A DNA stretch of 35,292 nt from Candidatus Poribacteria bacterium (lineage in GTDB: Bacteria > Poribacteria > WGA-4E > WGA-3G): contig RKRR01000122.1 in assembly GCA_007571305.1 (NCBI GenBank), forward strand, positions 1-35,292. The letters are read 5' to 3'. The notes under the pieces are model-generated. The model was not told the DNA's origin. It did no database searches and saw only the letters and a list, made by a program, of their open reading frames with translations. This document shows, one piece after another, positions 17,812-25,977 of this stretch; position 1 is the stretch's first letter, and each line of letters starts with the position of its first letter. Made by a program: the position numbers and the translations under genes.

Positions 17812-18059
17812 TGAGTCCTTGAACTGCGCCCCAAATGTCCAGCAAAGACCATTTATGCCATTTATAGTAGATTCCATAATTACTTATACATTCATGGCAT
17901 CGTGCGAACTCTGAAGTTATCTGTTCTGACTGGCACCGCCTAACAGGCTATGCTACACGTGTGAACCTGTTTTCGGATTTTACTATAAGGAGAATCTAAT
18001 TTCATTGCGCCCAGGTTTCGGATGAACCCAAACGCATCCCCTTCTTCCGCAAGGTATCA
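17812..18059. other. Gene-free stretch with a solitary REP-like hairpin
   Basis: With element A3 this makes a 427-base region without genes. No open frame is convincing. A single GTAG-headed hairpin lies at 17933-17956 on the minus strand, without recognisable element ends around it, so this may be a decayed mobile copy. Confidence 0.5.
17933..17956 (-). repeat. Solitary REP-like hairpin with compensated stem
   Basis: GTAG head, arm GCATAGCCT, loop GTT, arm AGGCGGTGC. Compared with A2, one A-T pair has become G-C on both sides, a compensatory change. The adjoining pair is mismatched. Confidence 0.7.
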
Positions 18060-19004
18060 TTAAAAATTCCAAGACGAAAGATCTCTGCCCAACAACTCAG
18101 CTAATTGCTCGTTGAATGGCTTAAAATACTTCATCTGACGTTCACGCGTCTGCGGATTGATCGGAGGAGGGGTGTTTTTGCCTGGGTGTTTTCCCGAATC
18201 CATATTCTCCTTCGGTTTGTCGTTCCAATCCAAGACTGCTTTTCTCAGTTTGTAAGCCGTGGCATCCGGCAGAAATTTCCGAATGACCCTCCTCAGCGGA
18301 TTGTGAGATGCCAGAAATTGTGTAAAAAGAAAATTGAATTTTTCAGAACGCGGCAGCGTGGCTTGGTTATGACGCTCACCCATTGTAGGGGTGAAATCGG
18401 CACTGACCCCCATACAATCAAAGAGTTGTTGGCAGACGGCTTCGGCATTATCTTTCAAATCGTTCGTTAAGATGCAATGCACGTGACTGGCACCGAATTG
18501 GGTTATCAAATTCTTGACATGTGGGTAATAGATGCCGTTGTACTGATAGGCACATTGTCGCCATTTAAACCAGTCTTCGTTCAGGCGAGCCTCCTCGGCA
18601 GCGAGTGCCTCTTCATAAGTTTTGATGCTCTCCCAACCTCTCCGCCGAGCCCACCAATACGCAGAATACGCTCGTGCCACAGGCTCACGTAGGAGAACCA
18701 CGAGGTGTATCTCAGGATTGTGTTCATAAATCCGTTGCCTGACCTGGGGTGAATGCATCACCATCACATTTTTAGCGATCAGATGTTTATCTTCAATGTC
18801 GGCATGGGTATTCTTTTCAGCAAAGTACTTCGCAAATGCCCACTCATATCCTCGCGTGTATTCACGGTCCTGTAGGAAGAATGTCATTTCTGGTTGCGCA
18901 TGTGTGTGGATATCGGGATGCTGCGCCAAGTAACGAAGAAGCGAAGAGGTCCCTGCCTTCTGTGCGCCAACAATCATCAACTGGACTTTCTCCAAGTTTC
19001 CCAT
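18060..19004 (-). CDS. Sulfotransferase, heparan/NodH-like type, glycan region copy 3
   Basis: 314 residues with the canonical PAPS loop MIVGAQKAGTSSLLRYL (10-26), the acidic/aromatic HPDIHTHAQPEMTFFLQ segment that follows it in glycosaminoglycan-type sulfotransferases, and the 3'-phosphate motif VLLREPVARAYSAYWWA. The K in QKAGTSS is the expected catalytic/PAPS-binding lysine. This group includes heparan sulfate N- and O-sulfotransferases and bacterial capsule sulfotransferases, which fits the polysaccharide genes around it. The ATG at 19004 overlaps the end of the upstream sulfotransferase by 28 bases, so the two are co-translated. Confidence 0.88.
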   Translation of the reverse strand: MGNLEKVQLMIVGAQKAGTSSLLRYLAQHPDIHTHAQPEMTFFLQDREYTRGYEWAFAKYFAEKNTHADIEDKHLIAKNVMVMHSPQVRQRIYEHNPEIHLVVLLREPVARAYSAYWWARRRGWESIKTYEEALAAEEARLNEDWFKWRQCAYQYNGIYYPHVKNLITQFGASHVHCILTNDLKDNAEAVCQQLFDCMGVSADFTPTMGERHNQATLPRSEKFNFLFTQFLASHNPLRRVIRKFLPDATAYKLRKAVLDWNDKPKENMDSGKHPGKNTPPPINPQTRERQMKYFKPFNEQLAELLGRDLSSWNF

Positions 19005-19936
19005 GGTATCGGTTTCCCAATCAATTTGCCGAGAACCTGAACATCCGGCGTGTAATAATCGATTAAACGATGCCTTGTTTCTTCTGACATTTGAATCTTT
19101 TCATCTGTCTGTGTGTTTAATCGGAGATAGAATGGTTCAATTGTCCGTCTGATTGTCCGCAACGGGATATGAATGATCGGTTTGTTATGCGTCCACTGCC
19201 GCAAGCGAAACCGGAAGTCTCTATACTTTCGATGCAATTCAGAACTTCGCATCTGTTGGGTCCGATTCGTTACTTTAAATCCATAATCACTATAGAAACC
19301 GGCATCTATACCAACGAAGTGGCACAACTCTGTCATAGTATCCGAGGGTTGTGCGGCGAGTTTCTCATAAAAGAGGATATGGATGCGCTCTGGACCGAAT
19401 CGGTCAAAATAGTGTTTCAGATAGATAGTATAACACCCCTGCTGGAGTGTTTGCAAGTGCTGTTCTTCCGCCTTTTTATCGTTGTTCAGAGCAGTAAAAA
19501 GTAATTCAACATACGCGTCAAAATCCAAAATTTGGGGCAACTTGCCAATTTGTCTCGCAAATCGGTACCAAGAGATTAACCTTGAAATCGGTTCACGGAG
19601 GCTGAAGACTAATTTTGCATAGGGTAACGATGTAGCAATTCTCTCACGGGCATCCTCACAATACAGATAGTCGGGAGTTGATTCCATCCGAAACTGCGTT
19701 TCATCAGTATCAGAAAACAAAAGGTTGTATGCTTCGACATCACCTTTATATCGGTACTTTGAGGGGAGCGGATAATCGATGCTGAGAAAAAATCGAGTCT
19801 CCTTGTAAGTGGCAGCACAAATAGCGGGATGATCCGCTAAGTAGGTGAACAGCGACGTTGTGGCCGCCTTTGTGGTGCCTCCTACGATGAGATAGCGATA
19901 GTCGGCAACGGTTTTTAAGTGATTGAATCTGGACAT
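18977..19936 (-). CDS. Sulfotransferase, heparan-like type with variant PAPS loop, copy 4
   Basis: 319 residues. The PAPS loop reads YLIVGGTTKAATTSLFTYL (14-32), where the usual KxGT glycine is alanine (KAATT). The 3'-phosphate region is VFSLREPISRLISWYRF, and the ETRFFLS segment after the loop matches the group of copy 3. The substitution is conservative, and the lysine and threonines are kept, so activity is likely but PAPS affinity may differ. The gene overlaps copy 3 by 28 bases, which suggests a pair acting on the same glycan, perhaps at different positions. ATG start at 19936 without a clear Shine-Dalgarno sequence. Confidence 0.86.
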   Translation of the reverse strand: MSRFNHLKTVADYRYLIVGGTTKAATTSLFTYLADHPAICAATYKETRFFLSIDYPLPSKYRYKGDVEAYNLLFSDTDETQFRMESTPDYLYCEDARERIATSLPYAKLVFSLREPISRLISWYRFARQIGKLPQILDFDAYVELLFTALNNDKKAEEQHLQTLQQGCYTIYLKHYFDRFGPERIHILFYEKLAAQPSDTMTELCHFVGIDAGFYSDYGFKVTNRTQQMRSSELHRKYRDFRFRLRQWTHNKPIIHIPLRTIRRTIEPFYLRLNTQTDEKIQMSEETRHRLIDYYTPDVQVLGKLIGKPIPWETWRKSS

Positions 19937-20098
19937 CTTTCTACAATGGTTTTTGGTGAACTCCCAGGCGACTGAGGATATGGACGATTTTTTCGGAGTT
20001 CCATCCTACAATTCAATAATGTAATGTTAATTGTAAAATCTACCATAAGATTTTTTATCCGCAGCGTTCCTTAACTGAAGCTCAATAACTGATAATCA

Positions 20099-21412
20099 CT
20101 AAAACCAAGATACCTGTGTTCTTCGGAGGAGGTACGTCAGGTTCCCAACAGCAAGAAGCGCGGTGATGGATACAGATAACGCAACAGAGAGAAGCCACCA
20201 TGTTTCTATCAATCCATACGCCAACAGAAAATTGAGAAGTGCCATCGTCACCATATTTACGAAAACAGCATGGTACGCCTTTTGCGCGTATAGTCCAGCA
20301 TTCAGCACCGGTATTAGACAGGAAAATATCATCCCCGTGCTGAGCCAAAAGAGGAGTTGTCCTATCAATCCAATCGATGCTTGATCAATTGATCCTCTCC
20401 CATACAAGATCCAACTGATTCTTTCATGGAATATCAACAGAACCAAGGTTACCGGGAATCCGATGATTATAGCTGTGCGCGCGTTGCGGTTGAGGGTACG
20501 CCCTAATCCCATCTTATCGTTTGTCGCGTCATAGGTCGCCATATCGGGCAAGCCGGTTGTTGCGATACTGATACCGATAAGGGTCTGTAGTGCCGAAAAA
20601 ATTTGGAAAGCGGACTTATAGAGCGTAATTGCTCCACTTCCAAGTTGCGAGACAAGGGTCACCTCAACCAATAAGCGGTTTACGATTTGCCTTATCCCAA
20701 AGCCGAGTGTGGGTAGGGTAACCGTGTTTTGCAAGGAACGCAGGGTATCCACAGAAACGCCCGTAAACCCGTACCGGTGTCCCGTTCGATACGCCCCGAT
20801 GCATAACCATCCAAAGTACGCGATAAAGCCGCCTGTGTACGCCGCCGCCACCCAGTTTTCGAGGCTCTGTGCCTTCCACAAAAACAGAAATATAAACGCT
20901 GCGGTGCCAGCGGGTAGAGCGTTTCGGAGTGCGACCGTCTTAAAACGTTGTTGGCTATTTAGAAAAGCCCCTAGTACTGTGCTACCACATCCGAAGATAA
21001 GGAGTGGGGCACAAAACCGTAACAGGGTTGTAGCCTCCTGTACATCAACAGAGGACTTCCATAACAACCCGCCTATTATCCACGGAGCGAAAAACTCAAT
21101 CAGAATGAAAAACCCGAAGCCAACACCGAGCAACAAAATCAAGAGACTATTCGTGAAACGTTGGTATTCCGCGCGAGTCATCTCCTTTTCGCGCGTGACG
21201 AAGACGGGAACGAGGCTAAATTTGGCACCCTCTCGGACAACCGTATCCACTAACAACACGATTGTCAATGCAGTCGTAAGTGCGTCCGCTGTATCGCTGA
21301 ATCCGAAGCGTTTTGGGATTAACAGAACGCGAACGAGGAGGCTCAGTCCCATTCCAGCAAACGTAATGACCATTACCCAAAAAGTCTTGTGCTGCAGGAT
21401 TCTTTTGACCAT
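20099..21412 (-). CDS. MurJ/MviN-like lipid-linked oligosaccharide flippase
   Basis: From the ATG at 21412 (residues MVKRILQHKTFW) the protein has 437 residues with about 12-14 hydrophobic segments. The frame also opens with TTG at 21451, overlapping the epimerase end, but the ATG is preferred. FGFSDTADALTTALTI and VREGAKFSLVPVFVTREKEMT correspond to the conserved early region of MurJ-type proteins of the MVF/MOP superfamily, which move lipid-linked sugars across the inner membrane. With a GT4 transferase, an epimerase and a Wzy-like protein nearby, a Wzx-like role in polymer export is more likely than peptidoglycan lipid II transport. The 3' end is followed by 162 bases without a gene before the sulfotransferase pair. 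Confidence 0.82.
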   Translation of the reverse strand: MVKRILQHKTFWVMVITFAGMGLSLLVRVLLIPKRFGFSDTADALTTALTIVLLVDTVVREGAKFSLVPVFVTREKEMTRAEYQRFTNSLLILLLGVGFGFFILIEFFAPWIIGGLLWKSSVDVQEATTLLRFCAPLLIFGCGSTVLGAFLNSQQRFKTVALRNALPAGTAAFIFLFLWKAQSLENWVAAAYTGGFIAYFGWLCIGAYRTGHRYGFTGVSVDTLRSLQNTVTLPTLGFGIRQIVNRLLVEVTLVSQLGSGAITLYKSAFQIFSALQTLIGISIATTGLPDMATYDATNDKMGLGRTLNRNARTAIIIGFPVTLVLLIFHERISWILYGRGSIDQASIGLIGQLLFWLSTGMIFSCLIPVLNAGLYAQKAYHAVFVNMVTMALLNFLLAYGLIETWWLLSVALSVSITALLAVGNLTYLLRRTQVSWF

Positions 21413-21441
21413 CGTAATTTTCGTACTGGATGTGAACGAAC

Positions 21442-22437
21442 TTACTTCCAACTGTCTGGTAAATTTTTGCGAATCTCAATGTCAGTGAACAGACTGGAAG
21501 CCCGTGGTCCCACAGATTTTGCCCAATCTGCCATTCTGTCCAAGCCATCTGGAAGTTCTACCTGCGATGTGTCCCCGAAGATGCTTCGGAATTTCTCATG
21601 TGAGCAATAAGCGTGTTTTACCTCTTCTCTGGCATGCACATTGATGACACGTACTTCTTTGCCCATTGCTGTCATTACCAAATCCGCTAATTCACTGACA
21701 GTCACATATTTATCGGAACCGACATTAAAAATTTCTCCTGAAGCTTCCGGGATATCCACAGCGCGAGCAATGTGCGGAGCGACATCGGCAATATGCGTAA
21801 AAGCGCGAGTCTGCTCTCCATCTCCAAAAATTACTAATGGTTCCTCTTGCATGATGTGGTTCATGAAAATGCCGATGACATTTCGGTACTTATCGCCGAT
21901 GTTTTGGAGTTCACCGTAGACGTTATGCGGCCGAAAAATGGTATAATCTAAGTCGAAGAGCCGTTTAGAGACGGCCAGCTCTTGCTCTACAGCGTACTTA
22001 GCAATGCCATAAGAATCCTCAGGCATCGGTGGGAGTTCCTCATGCATCGGTAACTGGTTCTCGCCATACACAGCAATGGATGAAGTGAATACAAAACGTT
22101 TGACGTTGTAGTTCACAGCGGCGTTTATAAGGTTAACACTGCCGATGAGATTATTTTCATAGTTAAATCGTTTGATAAAGTGGCTAAGTCCCTCCGCTGC
22201 ATAGGCGGCGAGGTGATAGATGTAGTCGAATTGATACTGCTCACAGAGATGATTTATCAGCGGAGCATCAAGAATGCTTCCCTCAACGAAGGTTACGTGG
22301 GGGTTAAGATTTTCACGAAAACCGCCGCTTAGATCGTCAAATGCGACGACATCTGTGTCTCCTTGTCGGAGGAGCTCATTAACGACGTGCGCGCCCATAA
22401 AGCCCGCACCGCCTGTGACTAATGCCTTGTTTTTCAT
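21442..22437 (-). CDS. NAD-dependent sugar-nucleotide epimerase/dehydratase (GalE-like SDR)
   Basis: Starting at the ATG at 22437, preceded by 'ataattaaaaac', the protein has 331 residues. Extended SDR motifs are clear: NAD loop ALVTGGAGFMGAHV (GxxGxxG), YIYHLAAYAA, FTSSIAVYGE and the catalytic YGIAK (Tyr and Lys three apart), then IFRPHNVYGE, IFNVGSD and a C-terminal helix. This family interconverts or dehydrates UDP- or dTDP-linked sugars in the cytoplasm; GalE-like 4-epimerases are closest in pattern. It would supply a sugar nucleotide for the polymer. The flippase gene starts about 30 bases after its stop. The long upstream extension to 22470 is probably leader sequence. Confidence 0.88.
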   Translation of the reverse strand: MKNKALVTGGAGFMGAHVVNELLRQGDTDVVAFDDLSGGFRENLNPHVTFVEGSILDAPLINHLCEQYQFDYIYHLAAYAAEGLSHFIKRFNYENNLIGSVNLINAAVNYNVKRFVFTSSIAVYGENQLPMHEELPPMPEDSYGIAKYAVEQELAVSKRLFDLDYTIFRPHNVYGELQNIGDKYRNVIGIFMNHIMQEEPLVIFGDGEQTRAFTHIADVAPHIARAVDIPEASGEIFNVGSDKYVTVSELADLVMTAMGKEVRVINVHAREEVKHAYCSHEKFRSIFGDTSQVELPDGLDRMADWAKSVGPRASSLFTDIEIRKNLPDSWK

Positions 22438-22499
22438 GTTTTTAATTATATGCCACGCGTGAAATGGCACCTTGAGGAAAAAGAAAAATCATTATTTTT

Positions 22500-22652
22500 A
22501 TCCAACTTGCCACTGGTATGACTGCATATCCACGAACACCAATTTTTCAGCAAGAATCATTCATGTTTGCGAAAAGTTTGGTGCATTCCGTGTGATTTTC
22601 TGCACGAAGCTGCACAACCGAACAGGTGAGGCGACAAGGTGACAATTTAGGT
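22500..22652 (-). mobile_element. Family A short inverted-repeat element, subtype II, decayed copy A5
   Basis: Left end ATCCAACTTGCC, right end GACAATTTAGGT (degenerate). Target copies TATTTTT (22493-22499) and TATTTTA (22653-22659) agree at 6 of 7 bases. The interior matches A4 ('cacgaacacc', 'tttgcgaaaagtttggtg'). The TAA stop of the adjacent minus-strand fragment uses one element base and two target bases, the same geometry as A4. Confidence 0.75.
22612..22635 (-). repeat. Decayed REP-like hairpin in copy A5
   Basis: Aligned to A4 the head reads GTCG instead of GTAG, and the arms are GCCTCACCT and CGGTTGTGC, with several broken pairs. Most of the decay is on the head side. Confidence 0.55.
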
Positions 22653-23485
22653 TATTTTAGTATCACGAGTTGTCTTGTCTGTTTGAACGTCGGAGTTGCC
22701 AATTCACAAATATAGACCCCGCTCGCCACCTGCTCCCCCAACTCATTTTTACCATCCCAATACACCGCTTCACTGCGACTCAGGTAATATCCAGCAGTTT
22801 GATGTCCAGTGAAGAGGGTCCGTACAATATGTCCTGAGGCATCATAGATGCGTATCGTAACATTGCTATCTTCCGCAAGTTGGTATGGAATCCAGGTTTC
22901 TGGATTAAACGGATTCGGATAGTTGGCATGGAGTTTTGTATCCATGGGTTCTTCAACAGACATCAACAGTGCCTTTAAGAAACGTTTGACTAATTTCTTA
23001 TGTGTGGCACTTGCTGATATTTCTTCAATCCTTTCGTAAAAGGAAGAGAGCAACGTAATATCAGCACCTGAGAGGTCGGTTGAATTTGATATACCCGTGG
23101 CAATTCCTCCTGTCAAATGCCGACGATACGGTGCCGCTGCAACCGCTCGACTTCCCTCAACAGATATGATAATCCAAACGAGATCTAAGACATTTACCTC
23201 CCCATCTTTGTTGACATCTGTCCCGGTGTTTGTAGGTGCGTTCTCTCCAAAATGCTTGATAACGAGAACAAAATCAAGTATATTTACCTCCCCATCCCGA
23301 TTGACATCTACAGAGGGAGACATCCGTCCAGTAGGCTCAAAGACACGTAAGACTTGGTTGACCGGCACATCTTCCAATTTTTGAACAGTGCCGCTGGGCC
23401 AATGGATCACCAATTCACTAACGATTTGGTTCTGTGCGAGTCCGAAGTGGATACGTTTCTGGTCTTGCTGCGACCAGACAATCGA
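22652..23485 (-). pseudogene. C-terminal remnant: ASPIC/UnbV + dockerin-like repeats + FlgD/sorting-type domain
   Basis: An open frame from GTG 23413 encodes 253 residues, but homology begins earlier. Without any start codon, codons upstream read KRIHFGLAQNQIVSEL, the conserved end of an ASPIC/UnbV (CRTAC1-type) domain, which then continues VIHWPSGTVQKLEDVPVNQ. Recognisable sequence starts near 23485 and is cut by the 3' end of the GT4 gene. Two calcium-loop repeats follow (DVNRDGEVNILDF, DVNKDGEVNVLDL), as in type I dockerins, then NYPNPFNPETWIPY and a 90-residue beta domain like FlgD or type IX sorting domains. The missing part would be FG-GAP repeats and a signal peptide. This looks like a truncated secreted protein gene. 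A short functional product from the GTG is less likely. Confidence 0.65.
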
Positions 23486-23513
23486 GCAGAGAGGGCAGAC
23501 ACAAGACCTACCT

Positions 23514-24800
23514 CTACAAAAACCGTTGATAGACCTTCATAATCCTTTCATAGTGAATGTCGGCATTAAACTCTGTCTCCATCTTTTGGCGACCGATGCG
23601 CCCCATCTCTACAGCCTCGCCCCTATGCTCAGAAATCCATAGGAGACGTTCTCGAAGTGCCTCTTGTCCGCCCGACGGAACCAGAAATCCATCAACGCCG
23701 TCTACAATGAGTTCCGGAATCCCGCCTATATCAGCACCGATGACCGGTTTTCCGTAAGCATAAGATTCCAAGACAGACATCGGACAGTTTTCATACCACT
23801 CCGACGGTAAAACGGTACAGATGCTATTCAGAATCAGTTCTCGAAGTTCAACGCCCTGTTTAAAGCCGAGGAGGTGAATATGCTCACATCCGTTTTCTTC
23901 GACTATCCGTTGAACTTCGGGCATCGCTTCACCATCACCGACGATATAGAGCGGGACCTGTTTAAGCGGTGCCGCCGCTTCTATCAATGTCAAAATTCCT
24001 TTGCTCCGATGCAATCGTCCGAAATAGAGGATATAGTTTCCTACATCGAAACTCGGACTGATGTCGGAGACATCAACAAAGTTATGAACGGTTGAGATTT
24101 TGTCTTCCGGGATGCCGTGTGAGATCATCTTTTTTCGAAGGAAATGAGAGACGGAAATGAAATGGTCGAACTTCTTAACAGCACCGAACATGCGTGACAC
24201 ATAGGACTCTGTAACGCTTAACGCGGTCCGGGCAAGTGAACCTCTGTTGCACCGTTTCGGGAGTGCGCGCCAAAAGTGCTTACCTTCACACGCCTCACAA
24301 ATCTCATCGTTTGAGAGATGGCTATAAACCGGACAGGTCAGCTTGTACTCGTGTAATGTCTGGATGAGCGGAATTCCGTTTTTTTTCAGGACCTCCAGGA
24401 TTGAAGCAGTGAGTTTACCGTAGTAGATATGGAAATGCGCAAGGTCGATGTCTGTATCTTTCAACAACCTTTGAACTGATTTAACGGCATCGTGCGAATA
24501 TAAAAAGCGCAATAGATCTCCTGCTCCGGGATGCTCGAAGTCAGCACCGCGTGGAAAATAGCGTTCCCACTCAGACGGCTCATTATTAGGGTTCGCTGCT
24601 GTAAACGGGATGACTCCGTGTCCATGTTTCTTCAACAACTCGGCGAGGGTAAAGAAGTACCGATCAGAACCGCCACGGATATAGTGGTTTTGCGAGACGT
24701 TCAGAATTTTTAATTGATCGATTCTGGAGTGCTGTGTTCGTTGGCCTTGCAGGCTTCTGGTTAGGTCGTGAGTGTAACTGGAGATGGGTTCGTTTTTCAT
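23514..24800 (-). CDS. Glycosyltransferase family 4 (GT-B fold)
   Basis: From the ATG at 24800 there are 428 residues. The N-domain opens with LKILNVSQNHYIRGGSDRYF, the glycine-rich acceptor-side loop of GT4 enzymes. The C-domain has YILYFGRLHRSKGILTLIEA, YIVGDGE and LPSEWYENCPMSVLESYAYGKPVI, which carries the E-x7-E nucleotide-sugar-binding motif (about 334-345). Four cysteines in CPVYSHLSNDEICEACEG..RCNRG (156-184) form a cluster seen in one GT4 subgroup. The enzyme would add a sugar from a nucleotide donor to a lipid-linked glycan on the cytoplasmic side. The frame extends to 24875, but the ATG at 24800, after GAGGAAAATCAAAAAA, is a better start. Confidence 0.9.
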   Translation of the reverse strand: MKNEPISSYTHDLTRSLQGQRTQHSRIDQLKILNVSQNHYIRGGSDRYFFTLAELLKKHGHGVIPFTAANPNNEPSEWERYFPRGADFEHPGAGDLLRFLYSHDAVKSVQRLLKDTDIDLAHFHIYYGKLTASILEVLKKNGIPLIQTLHEYKLTCPVYSHLSNDEICEACEGKHFWRALPKRCNRGSLARTALSVTESYVSRMFGAVKKFDHFISVSHFLRKKMISHGIPEDKISTVHNFVDVSDISPSFDVGNYILYFGRLHRSKGILTLIEAAAPLKQVPLYIVGDGEAMPEVQRIVEENGCEHIHLLGFKQGVELRELILNSICTVLPSEWYENCPMSVLESYAYGKPVIGADIGGIPELIVDGVDGFLVPSGGQEALRERLLWISEHRGEAVEMGRIGRQKMETEFNADIHYERIMKVYQRFL

Positions 24801-24957
24801 TTTTTTGATTTTCCTCGTGGATAAGTAACAGGGTTTAGAATTTCGGCGTTTTCCGTGATCGAGTTGGAGAAGCACCTAAGCAAACCCCACCACTCCCTTA
24901 TGGGCTGCTGCCTCAAGATAATTCTCATTCTGGAATAGACCAAGGACCTTATTCATC

Positions 24958-25869
24958 CTATAGACCAGTGAGAAGCGTTGGATATGGAAAGCCGGCATCG
25001 GCGATCCGTGTATTCGCGAACGGTTTATAATAGACTGTACCTATCTGTTTGATATTCAGAACAGGATCGGCGGCATCTACAATAACCTCCGCTATCTTAG
25101 CAGTATCTGAATTTCCCCACCAATTGTTGGTTACCATCAAGTCAAATTTTACATTCAAACGGAGTGCGAAGATATTCGCGTTCAAATTGTTGTCTCGAAT
25201 AATAGATTGAACATTCTCACAGAAGATGCCAGTCTCATTTTTGGTGATATTATTTTTTTGAATTTTGGGTCGTGTTTGACGGCCTATAGTCCGAATCCCG
25301 ATATGATTGTCAAGAATATCGTTATGTTGAATGAGAGCGTCACTCCCATCCAGAGTGATGGCGGTTTCATTGTGACGAAGGGTACACTCTGAGACAGTTG
25401 GTGATGTCGTTTTAATGTCGATGGCAATCGTGGCATATTCCAGAACAGCACCTCTGATAAAACTCTCTAAATCGTGTGTGTGGTCGAAGAGGATACCGGT
25501 CCAATCACCGGATGTAGGTCTGATATTGTCGGATGTGAGATGCACAAGCCGAATTACCCGATCTTGATCCACAGGTGTTCCAACCTTCAGAATACCTCTC
25601 ACGCTGAGAAGGGCATCCTGTCCGAATTTAACTGTCGTGCCGGGCGGTATGTTAAGGGTTATATCCTGCGGAATCTCCAATGTCCCGTGTACAGTATACG
25701 TCTTTTCGGGGTCCCACGTTTCATTATGAGGCAGTCGATGGTCTCTTAGAACAACTTCTGAGGTCTCTTCAGGTGATAGAGGATTAGAGGTTTCTTGTGT
25801 CGTACAACCTACACCTATCACCAAACCATGGCAGAAGATGAATAGATAATATATTAATCGAATTTTCAT
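24958..25869 (-). CDS. Lipoprotein with right-handed parallel beta-helix
   Basis: 303 residues. The signal sequence KIRLIYYLFIFCHGLVIGVGC ends in a lipobox-like GVGC (Cys 22). The body has the repeating pattern of a parallel beta-helix: DITLNIPPGTTVKFG and LSVRGILKVG, then AVLEYATIAIDIK, CTLRHNETAITLDGS, NDILDNHIGIRTIG, NNITKNETGIFCE and NNLNANIFALRL, roughly one turn per 22 residues. NWWGNSDTAKIAEVIVD near the end is typical of secreted right-handed beta-helix (NosD/pectate-lyase-like) proteins. No catalytic residues can be named. Position next to the glycan genes suggests a surface protein that binds or modifies the polymer, which is inference. Confidence 0.78.
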   Translation of the reverse strand: MKIRLIYYLFIFCHGLVIGVGCTTQETSNPLSPEETSEVVLRDHRLPHNETWDPEKTYTVHGTLEIPQDITLNIPPGTTVKFGQDALLSVRGILKVGTPVDQDRVIRLVHLTSDNIRPTSGDWTGILFDHTHDLESFIRGAVLEYATIAIDIKTTSPTVSECTLRHNETAITLDGSDALIQHNDILDNHIGIRTIGRQTRPKIQKNNITKNETGIFCENVQSIIRDNNLNANIFALRLNVKFDLMVTNNWWGNSDTAKIAEVIVDAADPVLNIKQIGTVYYKPFANTRIADAGFPYPTLLTGL

Positions 25870-25977
25870 TTTTTATCTGCTGTTTCAATAAAGTTGCTAT
25901 TTTGTAGTGTTTGTTGCAATTCGCGGGGGTTTTCGTCAAAAAACTTGAATACGAAGGCGGATCTTAAGGGGAATACT

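Noticed and set aside
20709..21488. 259-codon + strand frame opposite the flippase gene
   Set aside because: Antisense to a gene with clear family motifs; strongly basic, no domain, no ribosome site.
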